From positions 1 to 64,000 of the forward strand of contig NZ_LKBD01000006.1 in assembly GCF_001399975.1 (NCBI RefSeq): a stretch of DNA of 64,000 nt, written 5' to 3'. Below the pieces are notes generated by a model, which was not told where the DNA came from, did no database searches, and was given only the letters and a program-made list of their open reading frames with translations. The position numbers and the translations under genes were made by a program. How positions within the stretch are numbered: position 1 is the stretch's first letter; each line of letters starts with the position of its first letter. This DNA is from Pseudoalteromonas sp. P1-9. Its GTDB lineage: Bacteria > Pseudomonadota > Gammaproteobacteria > Enterobacterales > Alteromonadaceae. This document shows, one piece after another, positions 57,793-64,000 of the stretch.

Positions 57793-58896
57793 TCAAGCAA
57801 CATGCTTGAATATGGTTTTAACAACTTCAACATTTTTTCCATCTTCATGCGGTATTTGAATGCCCCAAGGGTATCTAAAGGCTTGGTGTCGCTCATACTG
57901 ATAAACTGAAACGCTTGGCAGATTGCGCTTGTCATAAGACTGGCCGAATCTGAAGGCAATACTATTTTGCGAGGCAATCACTAGGTGTATGTGCTCCACT
58001 CCCAGACCTAGTAGCTTCTTGCAATATTCCAAGAACTCACCGCTAAGGCGGTCTTGTTTTACTTTCGACCAGTGGTTGTTTCTGTCGAGTGTAGGCAATG
58101 ATAAATAGTGGACTGGCAGCCCCGTGAAAATGGAGTCGATAGACTGTCTATCGACGGGATAGGAAACTGACACAGCAAGCACAACTGATTTACCGCATTC
58201 GGACGGTTGCTCAACTTTAAACTTTTCACCATCATCGTCTTCATCTAAAACACGCCAGTCGCTGACATCCCGGTCCCAGTCATACAGTGTGATTCGGCTT
58301 TCATCATCCAGCAGGTAACCTGTATAAAACGTAAAGGGGACAGGAAATACACCACCATAGGCAATAGAGATGTCAGAGGCTGCTGACTGCGCCGTTTTTT
58401 CAGCGAGGCTTACCTTTAAATTATTAACCTTGGCTAATGCCAAATCCGGTCTACTGATCACATTCTCGGTAACCCGTTCACGTATATCTTGGACGATTGG
58501 ATCGACTTGCCAAGCGCATTTATTTTTGATGAATTCAAACAACGGAGAATCTGACGTATCGACCAATCCTCGTTGCTCAATAACGACAGTTTTCTTTTTG
58601 TCATTCCGTTTCCTTTCATCCCGGTAACGCTGGTACTCCCACACTGCTCCTAAGGCCGTTACCCAAATTCCGACAACAAAGCCGATGTTAAGAATGATTT
58701 GTGTCGTGCTCGATGATTGATAACCAAATACTAGCGTTCTCGCAGCATCTGAGTAGGAGAACGATACGGCCCAACTTCCTACCAAAGTAATAGCCAAAAG
58801 GGCAGCTCCGGTCCTGAAAACAATCAATGCAGACGACCGTCTTCTGAACAACCAATCTGCGGCTCTTTCAATAAAGTAACTAATAGATTTTTTCAT
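57793..58896 (-). CDS. CBASS transmembrane-SAVED effector (Cap14-type)
   Basis: 367 residues. Two N-terminal transmembrane helices (about 28-48 and 68-88), a basic coil, and a C-terminal SAVED domain (about 175-360) that binds cyclic oligonucleotides: 'VVLAVSVSYPVD', 'HIHLVIASQNSIAFRFGQSYDKR' and 'SVSVYQYER' match the SAVED core. On ligand binding it would disrupt the inner membrane and stop phage growth. It overlaps the E2 gene by 4 bases (ATGA). The architecture defines the Cap14 group. Confidence 0.88.
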   Translation of the reverse strand: MKKSISYFIERAADWLFRRRSSALIVFRTGAALLAITLVGSWAVSFSYSDAARTLVFGYQSSSTTQIILNIGFVVGIWVTALGAVWEYQRYRDERKRNDKKKTVVIEQRGLVDTSDSPLFEFIKNKCAWQVDPIVQDIRERVTENVISRPDLALAKVNNLKVSLAEKTAQSAASDISIAYGGVFPVPFTFYTGYLLDDESRITLYDWDRDVSDWRVLDEDDDGEKFKVEQPSECGKSVVLAVSVSYPVDRQSIDSIFTGLPVHYLSLPTLDRNNHWSKVKQDRLSGEFLEYCKKLLGLGVEHIHLVIASQNSIAFRFGQSYDKRNLPSVSVYQYERHQAFRYPWGIQIPHEDGKNVEVVKTIFKHVA

Positions 58897-59384
58897 CTTT
58901 CGCTCCCATCGTTCTCTTCATGTTCAACGCCGCCACCATCCCATTTGCCGCTGGCAAGCCAAAACTCGAAGTAAAGCAACCACATCGACGCCCACGGCAA
59001 AATAGTGTTTGCCAAGAACATAGTGGACTGCCATTCGCTAATTTTGTTTTTTTGTTTGACGACAGGTAAGTAGAGGCAAAGATGTGTCCCTCTGATACCC
59101 GTTTGGTTCTGGTAGATGTGCGGTATCTTCTGGCCTTCAGCCAAGGCAGTGAGATCCGGTGACTTTACAACGCAAATAGGTGGACGACTGAGAGTGTACC
59201 TAATGACCACTTGATATTCCCTTGAAACCGGAGTCGGCTGTAGTGTCCCTTCCCACTGCACCGTTTTATCATTGTCTAGAATCTCAACTGTTCCCGGACA
59301 ATATTGCTTTAAAGCCAAATATTGTTCGCGTATCCCAATTACGGGATTTTCCAAACGCTTTAATAATGCTCTGTCAGTCGCCAT
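58893..59384 (-). CDS. CBASS E2-like protein (type II-short)
   Basis: 163 residues of the prokaryotic E2-like family: 'PHIYQNQTGIRGTHLCLYLP' with probable catalytic Cys103, 'EWQSTMFLANTILPWASMWLLYFEFWLASGKWDG', the conserved Trp/Tyr-rich C-terminal signature. It would act on the CD-NTase C-terminus to raise cyclase activity, as E1-E2 Cap2 does in full type II systems. No E1 or JAB protein is encoded nearby, which makes it a type II-short system. It overlaps the cyclase gene by 11 bases and the effector gene by 4. Confidence 0.88.
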   Translation of the reverse strand: MATDRALLKRLENPVIGIREQYLALKQYCPGTVEILDNDKTVQWEGTLQPTPVSREYQVVIRYTLSRPPICVVKSPDLTALAEGQKIPHIYQNQTGIRGTHLCLYLPVVKQKNKISEWQSTMFLANTILPWASMWLLYFEFWLASGKWDGGGVEHEENDGSER

Positions 59385-60624
59385 AGAAACGGTTTCCTTT
59401 CACTGGAACCACAGGGGTGACGACGCGTGAAGCGGCGTTTGCCTTTTCAGTTACAACAGTAGTTATAACACCTGTACCAAGTGCAACACCTAAATTTCCG
59501 TTGGTTCTATTTGTATTAACCGTTTCGATGATCCGGTCTTTCGCGGCAGTAACAGGCTGTTCACCGAACGCCCCCGATAAAGCAGTGAACACATTGTCAA
59601 TACCTTGGTTGTTGGCACTCGCTAAGCGCTCAAAAGTATCAACGGCTGCTCGATGCCAAGCATAAAAGGCGGTACGATATTTTTGTCCCTCTTGCCTTTC
59701 AGCACGATTCCATTTCTCAGCGTAGTTTTCAGGTTTCATCGTCGGGTTTGTGATGAGAACTTCATCAAAATTGGTTTCAATGTGGTGCGGCATTAGCTCA
59801 ATAACGTCTAAGATCAGGTCAAACTCGTTGTCGTACTCCTTCCCGGACTTTACAACCTCGACATAAGCCAGACTGGCGAGCATTGTAATAACCACAGATA
59901 TAGGGCGGAAATCAGCGTGAGTATTGCCTTCCTGTTGAGACCAAACATCGCGATGACGTTTTAAAACTTGAGTAATTCGATTAAGCGGTTTCTTTTTTGA
60001 CTGGTCAGGTAATTCCGTTACAGAGCGATTGGTCAAAGCCTCCATGAACACGTGCGCTTTGCGTATCACGGGTAACATGGAACAGACTTTATCAAACCCC
60101 TGAGCCATACCCTCAGGATTCGACTCTTTAAAACCAGTATGCTTATCGACAACCCATAAAGGGTGACCCTGCAATCCCGACAAGTCATACGCTTTTGCAG
60201 GCGTGATATCTAAGTGATAATCGCCTTTGTAGTTGATCCGAAGCCCTCTAGGCAGATCTTCTACCAAATCTTTATATACATCGTTGTCCACCAGATGCTG
60301 CTTGACCACTCTAACGATTTCGTCCCGTGTTGCATAAGTTGCGTGGGGCAAAAACAGGATAAGATCGACATCAAATTCTTCTTGGCCCAAAGGCTTGTTT
60401 GTAGTCCGAAGCCGCATAGACCCCTGAGGATATATAAGCGCCCCTTCCAGCAACGGATGTTCACAACTCGCTAAGTAATTTCCAACCGCTTTGTAGGCCG
60501 TTTCAATACGCTCTCGTTGGGTTTTAGTCAGGTCGAGGTTATCGAACACTGAGTCTAACATCTCCATCAACATAGACTTCTTCTGCTCACTTAGAGCACG
60601 GGCATTACTAAATAGAGAACTCAA
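59374..60624 (-). CDS. CBASS cyclic-oligonucleotide synthase (CD-NTase)
   Basis: 416 residues starting at a TTG (60624), preceded by GGAGGT. Polymerase-beta-type nucleotidyltransferase: 'GALIYPQGSMRLRTTNKPLG' (QGS 67-69), catalytic Asp85 and Asp87 in 'EEFDVDLILFLP', and Asp139 in 'YHLDITPAK'. The C-terminal region is a helical OAS-like domain (about 165-350) and a flexible tail ending NRFYGD. The tail is the expected target of the E2-like protein. The cyclic product cannot be told from sequence by eye. Confidence 0.92.
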   Translation of the reverse strand: MSSLFSNARALSEQKKSMLMEMLDSVFDNLDLTKTQRERIETAYKAVGNYLASCEHPLLEGALIYPQGSMRLRTTNKPLGQEEFDVDLILFLPHATYATRDEIVRVVKQHLVDNDVYKDLVEDLPRGLRINYKGDYHLDITPAKAYDLSGLQGHPLWVVDKHTGFKESNPEGMAQGFDKVCSMLPVIRKAHVFMEALTNRSVTELPDQSKKKPLNRITQVLKRHRDVWSQQEGNTHADFRPISVVITMLASLAYVEVVKSGKEYDNEFDLILDVIELMPHHIETNFDEVLITNPTMKPENYAEKWNRAERQEGQKYRTAFYAWHRAAVDTFERLASANNQGIDNVFTALSGAFGEQPVTAAKDRIIETVNTNRTNGNLGVALGTGVITTVVTEKANAASRVVTPVVPVKGNRFYGD

Positions 60625-60636
60625 AACTTACCTCCA

Positions 60637-61002
60637 CTATAACTTTCCGACCAAAGGCAGGCCCTTTGGTGTTGATGCATCACAAATTAAATGGCTAAGG
60701 TAAGCTCCCCCGCCAATTAACATCAGTCCTCTGAGAAACTTTTCAAATGGCTCATCTGGCGACCACTGATACGCTTTTAGAAATCCAGCAGAAAGCAACG
60801 TCATCACAGTCATTCCGTGAAAAAACTGCCGATGATTTGGATGTAATGCAGGCTCTAATATATCTGGTAACCTTCCCATAAAGGTTCCCACAGCAGGAGC
60901 AACTACAACATTGTGACTGGCTGGATGCTTGTTTTTATCAAGTAATGCAGCAGTTAAGCCTACTCCAGCACCAACCAACATATGCGTCTTCGCGTTCGGC
61001 AT
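60637..61002 (-). CDS. YdjM/DUF457-like membrane-bound metal hydrolase in the CBASS operon
   Basis: 121 residues. N-terminal 'AKTHMLVGAGVGLTAALL', then 'MGRLPDILEPALHPNHRQFFHGMTVMTLL' with the HD-rich metal pattern (Asp47, His54, His57, His62), and 'LMLIGGGAYLSHLICDAST'. This is the YdjM family of membrane-bound metal-dependent hydrolases. GAGG 8 bases upstream of the ATG. First gene of the CBASS transcript, 12 bases before the cyclase; unusual as a CBASS member. It could be an accessory factor, an ancillary effector or simply a co-opted gene. Confidence 0.82.
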   Translation of the reverse strand: MPNAKTHMLVGAGVGLTAALLDKNKHPASHNVVVAPAVGTFMGRLPDILEPALHPNHRQFFHGMTVMTLLSAGFLKAYQWSPDEPFEKFLRGLMLIGGGAYLSHLICDASTPKGLPLVGKL

Positions 61003-61045
61003 ATTTTTTTATCCTCATTAATTCGTTAATATCTAATTATTCAAT

Positions 61046-61068
61046 TCGGCCTTATTATTTAAGGCCGA
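61046..61068. repeat. Hairpin in the leader of the CBASS operon
   Basis: TCGGCCTT and AAGGCCGA enclose a 7-base loop (ATTATTT). It lies in the untranslated leader of the leftward CBASS transcript, about 45-66 bases before the ATG at 61002. No U-tract follows in the leftward direction at once, so attenuation is speculative. Confidence 0.55.
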
Positions 61069-61078
61069 GCGTTAGTCA

Positions 61079-61108
61079 GAAACTGGACATTGTTGAAAAA
61101 TTACTTTT
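61079..61108. promoter_or_regulatory. Regulatory repeat, copy 1
   Basis: GAAACTGGACATTGTTGAAAAATTACTTTT shares with copy 2 the pattern AACTGGACA(T/A)TGT...AAATTAnTTTT and TCAG just upstream. Closer to the CBASS side of the divergent region. Confidence 0.6.
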
Positions 61109-61178
61109 GCACTATTTAATTTGGTAACATCCAAACACGCAGTTTTGCCCCATGTCTAATAAGGCGGAACTCAGTTTA

Positions 61179-61208
61179 AAAACTGGACAATGTCCAGAAA
61201 TTATTTTT
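61179..61208. promoter_or_regulatory. Regulatory repeat, copy 2, with perfect palindrome
   Basis: The second copy contains the perfect 15-base palindrome CTGGACAATGTCCAG (61183-61197). It ends 22 bases before the start of the sigma-like gene, where a repressor or an alternative sigma factor would bind. The two copies are 100 bases apart on the same strand. Confidence 0.65.
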
Positions 61209-61230
61209 TATCCGTCTAAGGGAGTAGCAA

Positions 61231-61773
61231 ATGAAGGACTACGACTACTACACGGTCGAAGAGGTTTTGCAGGCACTGGATTCAAATACTGACGATGTAC
61301 TTACAAAAGCAGTTATCTGGTCGAAGCGCATCGTAGGAAAATCTGGACTCGCCGTTGAAGCTGAAGAAGTGTTTAACGAAGCATTGTTGCGAATTCTTGA
61401 AGATGATCGGCATGTTCCAAAAGATATCCCCCTTACAGTTACCATTTGTAATGTGATTCGGAGTATCTGCAACGGAATGGCTGAACGGAACCAAGAAAAG
61501 ATTTTCAAACACGCCGAGTCAATCGATGAGTATGAAGAGGCAGGCAATGTTCAAAATATCGAGGGTGACGGCACTGCTGACCCACGATGGACTGTTTTGA
61601 TAAATAACTTCAGTCAGGATGATGTTGCCATGCGTTTTTTGGCTGCCACGCAAGAAGGCCAAAATAAATCAGAAATCGTAGAGTCAGTTTTTGCTGGTGA
61701 TGAAACAGCCTATAACACAACACGTAGGCGCATCGTAAGAAACGGACAAAAATACCTTAAGGAGGCAGGATGA
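61231..61773 (+). CDS. Sigma-70-like regulatory protein, divergent from CBASS
   Basis: 180 residues, AGGGAG 6 bases upstream. Residues 25-80 resemble sigma region 2 ('VIWSKRIVGKSGLAVEAEEVFNEALLRILED'), and 125-178 resemble region 4 ('FSQDDVAMRFLAATQEGQNKSEIVESVFAGDETAYNTTRRRIVRN'). It is therefore probably an ECF-like sigma or a sigma-mimicking regulator. It opens a three-gene operon that ends in an ImmA/IrrE protease. The repeat at 61179 is well placed for autoregulation. Confidence 0.75.
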   Translation: MKDYDYYTVEEVLQALDSNTDDVLTKAVIWSKRIVGKSGLAVEAEEVFNEALLRILEDDRHVPKDIPLTVTICNVIRSICNGMAERNQEKIFKHAESIDEYEEAGNVQNIEGDGTADPRWTVLINNFSQDDVAMRFLAATQEGQNKSEIVESVFAGDETAYNTTRRRIVRNGQKYLKEAG

Positions 61774-62201
61774 TGGCTAACAAAGAGATGAACAATTTGC
61801 TCGATGACATCATGATCGAGAAAATTGCCACTACATCCGTTAGTGAGCTTATGGCTGAATACAATATAACGGCTGATGAAATCCAAACCACTCAATCTCG
61901 ATTTCTAGACAGTGTGAAGAAGCACAAACAACAACTAAAAAAGAATAGGTTGAAAGATGCCAGAGCACAATTAGAAGCGGAAAAGGAAAAGCACGATGCT
62001 GTGGACGTTGCAGCGTTTTTAGCAAAGAAAGGGAAAGACGCAAAAGCAATCTTGATTGATTTACTTCTACAGCAAAAGTTACCAGAAAACCTCACTGTCG
62101 CACATAGAGAAGGTAAAGAATTTACGGATGAAGATGCGAATCAAATAATCGCAAACCTAATAGCTATGGGAGTGATCGACGTTGACGATAAAGGTGATTA
62201 A
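61770..62201 (+). CDS. Coiled-coil protein between sigma-like and ImmA/IrrE genes
   Basis: 143 residues, ATG inside ATGA overlap with the previous gene, AAGGAGG upstream. Acidic start, then a Lys/Arg/Glu-rich coiled coil (about 45-75: 'KKHKQQLKKNRLKDARAQLEAEKEK') and a helical C-terminus. No family recognised. By position it is a candidate anti-sigma or protease substrate (inference from operon order only). Confidence 0.7.
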   Translation: MMANKEMNNLLDDIMIEKIATTSVSELMAEYNITADEIQTTQSRFLDSVKKHKQQLKKNRLKDARAQLEAEKEKHDAVDVAAFLAKKGKDAKAILIDLLLQQKLPENLTVAHREGKEFTDEDANQIIANLIAMGVIDVDDKGD

Positions 62202-62988
62202 GGATTTTGTCGAATCGTTATATATCGACGAATTCGCTATATCAGATGCAAGAGAAATAGACATAGAAGCAATAGCCTTTGAACAGCAAGCTATTGTTCT
62301 AGAAAAGCCCCTCAACGGCTGTGAAGCAATGATTATTGGTGCAGGTGATAGAGCGACAATTACTGTCAACTCTGAAAGCGACACACCAAGAAAACGGTTT
62401 TCTGTCGGTCATGAGCTGGGCCATTGGTTTAAAGATCGCGGGAAAGTAGGCAACTTGTGTACCCACAAAGATATGGAGAATCCCAGTGGAGCGTCACGTA
62501 GCCGAGAAAATGTGGCCAATAGCTATGCTTCTGAGCTATTGGTTCCTTCCTACTTGTTAAAGGAGCATCTGACAGGGAGTCGTTTCGATCTAGATTTGAT
62601 GAGTTCAGTCAAAACCACCTTCGATACTAGTTTCATGATGACCTTGCGCCGGGTGGTCAAAAGTGACCACCACATGGGATTTTTTGTCATTTATCGCAAA
62701 GACGGCAGCAGGTATCTTTTTGATAAAAACAATCAATTGCCCGGATGCTTTTATCCAAGAGATAGAGTGCCTGAGGGTTCAAAAATTTATGATCTGATTG
62801 TCAACGGTGTCAGTTCTGGCCCCGGAGAAGTAGATGGCAGTGTATGGTGCCGCGAAGGTTGGGCAGATGATGCGACGGTTTACGAACATGCCTTTCATTA
62901 CCATGACGACCAGTTTTTGAGTTTGGTATGGTGGGAAGATGAAGAGCCGATTTGGCAATGTATAAACAATAAAGAAAAATATGAATAA
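62182..62988 (+). CDS. ImmA/IrrE-family metallopeptidase
   Basis: 268 residues starting at a TTG (62182) with GGGAG upstream; overlaps the previous gene by 20 bases. Zinc-peptidase motif HELGH at 77-81, third ligand in 'SRENVANSYASELLVP', typical of ImmA/IrrE. The C-terminal ~130 residues ('RRVVKSDHHMGFFVIYRKDG', 'GSVWCREGWADD') would be a regulatory or sensing domain. In CBASS the known CapP peptidase cleaves the CapH repressor; here the partner would be the coiled-coil or sigma-like protein instead. Functional link to CBASS inferred from the shared regulatory region. Confidence 0.85.
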   Translation: MTIKVIKDFVESLYIDEFAISDAREIDIEAIAFEQQAIVLEKPLNGCEAMIIGAGDRATITVNSESDTPRKRFSVGHELGHWFKDRGKVGNLCTHKDMENPSGASRSRENVANSYASELLVPSYLLKEHLTGSRFDLDLMSSVKTTFDTSFMMTLRRVVKSDHHMGFFVIYRKDGSRYLFDKNNQLPGCFYPRDRVPEGSKIYDLIVNGVSSGPGEVDGSVWCREGWADDATVYEHAFHYHDDQFLSLVWWEDEEPIWQCINNKEKYE

Positions 62989-63415
62989 CACTGTGGGACC
63001 CAACACTTTCAGTCCGACAAGTGTGGTTCTGCTTTCCCAATTTCAATCATATAAATTGTAGTTGTAACCCCCAAAAAAGTAGTCAGCAGGTGGTTACTTT
63101 TCACTTAGAGCGCCTAAATCTAACATTTTTGAATCAAAGCGAGAATGATATTAAATAAAGCGACATAGAAATAAACACATGTGCATCGGGGCATAACCCT
63201 GAAATTGTTACTCATGTGGTAGTGGAAATAAAGAAGAAAACGACTGAAATTACAGTTCGTGAAAGGAGCCTGCCAACTCAGTTTGCCAGCAAAACAGAAG
63301 CTATAAAAATTGGAGCTTAAACTTATAGCGTCAAACAAACGCTGATTTTAAGTTTGGTAGAGAGATCATAGTGAAGAAAAACAAAGCCCCGGCTAGCGAG
63401 GCTTTGGATTCAAAC
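62989..63415. other. Non-coding gap with terminator
   Basis: About 430 bases. Contains the terminator at 63375-63406 for the leftward membrane-protein gene. Short open frames present have no ribosome sites. No other structure seen. Confidence 0.55.
63375..63406 (-). terminator. Rho-independent terminator of the right-end gene
   Basis: CAAAGCC and GGCTTTG form the stem; on the minus strand a T-run (TTTTTCT) follows. It sits 10 bases past the stop at 63416. Confidence 0.85.
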
Positions 63416-64000
63416 TTAACCGCCTATGTTGCTCGAAGTTACATGATTAATTAGTGCTTTATAGCCTACTGCCAGTAATGCAATAACACTTACCACAAAT
63501 GCCCATTGTTGTAGAGAAAGAGAAAAACCAAGTGGTATTTGATACATATCTTCCAAGTGATCATATATTGGCATTGAGTATATATCAGCATAATTAACTG
63601 ATGAGACTTTATCTTTAATTACACATACACCGTTTAAAGTAGAGTCTATGCAATGTTTTGGTACTTCTGAAAGTTGGCCCAATCTAAAATAAACTGAAGT
63701 TAAACCTGTTAGATTTATAGTAGCTGCAATTAATGACACTATCAGGCATTCAATAGCTACTATGGCAGAAAACGATATAGGAATTTTTTTAAAGGAAATT
63801 GATGATACCAGTGCAGCAAATACCGTAAGTTGAGCTGTTGCCATCCAAATAGTCGTATCCTTCATTAGCTCCAGTGCTTTTTTAGCATATTCTATTTCTG
63901 CCGGATTAGGTGAATTCTCTGTAACTTTCCAGATGCAAAAAAGAACAACGCTTACGAATATTGCAAAAGTTACAATAACGACTTCAAGCTTAGTGCTAGA
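63416..64000 (-). CDS. Membrane protein, 5' end outside window
   Basis: The reading frame is open from the right edge (64000) to the stop at 63416, 194 residues. An internal Met at 63865 could be taken as a start, but the 45 upstream codons stay open and encode another transmembrane helix (VVIVTFAIFVSVVLFCIW). Four hydrophobic segments in all, and one periplasmic loop with two Cys (HCIDSTLNGVC). No family recognised. Confidence 0.7.
   Translation of the reverse strand, partial: SSTKLEVVIVTFAIFVSVVLFCIWKVTENSPNPAEIEYAKKALELMKDTTIWMATAQLTVFAALVSSISFKKIPISFSAIVAIECLIVSLIAATINLTGLTSVYFRLGQLSEVPKHCIDSTLNGVCVIKDKVSSVNYADIYSMPIYDHLEDMYQIPLGFSLSLQQWAFVVSVIALLAVGYKALINHVTSSNIGG

Noticed and set aside
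61282-62095. Antisense frames within the sigma-like and coiled-coil genes
   Set aside because: They mirror real genes, have no ribosome sites and show low-complexity translations.

Overview
The window looks like a chromosomal segment of a marine gammaproteobacterium of the order Alteromonadales, most likely Pseudoalteromonas or a close relative. The basis is visible AT-richness, the kinds of genes present (a second type II secretion system, SLBB exporter plus Wzz, DUF481, DUF454, MscS) and a typical gammaproteobacterial tRNA-His. No database search was possible, so the genus is inferred. Nearly all of the first 42 kb is coded on the minus strand; the last 22 kb is accessory DNA.

Layout. (1) 1-6232: two large exported proteins, a calcium-binding RCC1/thrombospondin-3 repeat protein that runs off the left edge, and a 663-residue secreted protein with a strong promoter that may be a surface-layer protein. 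(2) 6550-16259: an overlapping operon for a complete type II secretion system in the order G-E-F-H-I-J-K-L-M-C(N)-D. This order and a lipoprotein secretin resemble the Xanthomonas Xps system. (3) 16326-40029: a surface-polysaccharide locus. It has an export gene (SLBB protein), Wzz, Wzy and Wzx, four GT4 or similar glycosyltransferases, two initiating sugar-phosphate transferases, a complete WbpA/B/E/D/I set for UDP-ManNAc3NAcA, and an aminotransferase plus N-formyltransferase pair for a formylated amino sugar. Two large surface lipoproteins lie inside it. (4) 40062-42345: core genes (DUF481 barrel, MscS, DUF454) and tRNA-His with its promoter.

(5) 42649-46875: five genes on the minus strand separated by attC-like recombination sites. 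No integron integrase is visible, so this looks like a cluster of attC sites lacking an integrase (CALIN). Cassettes encode a TIR-like protein of the Cap12 type, a caspase-like protease, a tandem winged-helix protein, and a membrane protein paired with a fragment carrying SF2-helicase motifs II and III. (6) 47180-55266: mobile DNA with two tyrosine recombinases, a DUF927 ATPase, an LRAT-like protein and several unknown proteins.

(7) 56868-61002: a CBASS anti-phage operon of the E2-only (type II-short) kind. In transcription order it has a YdjM/DUF457-like membrane protein, a CD-NTase, an E2-like protein and a transmembrane SAVED effector (Cap14 type), then a small Ser/Ala-rich repeat protein and possibly a YniB-family membrane protein. 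(8) 61231-62988: transcribed divergently from CBASS is a three-gene operon for a sigma-factor-like protein, a coiled-coil protein and an ImmA/IrrE metallopeptidase. Two copies of an AACTGGACA repeat, one a perfect palindrome, lie in the shared intergenic region. I regard this CBASS plus sigma/ImmA module as the most likely undescribed system here: a protease-sensing regulatory circuit of different composition from the known CapH/CapP pair. (9) 63416-64000: the 3' part of a membrane protein gene that runs off the right edge.
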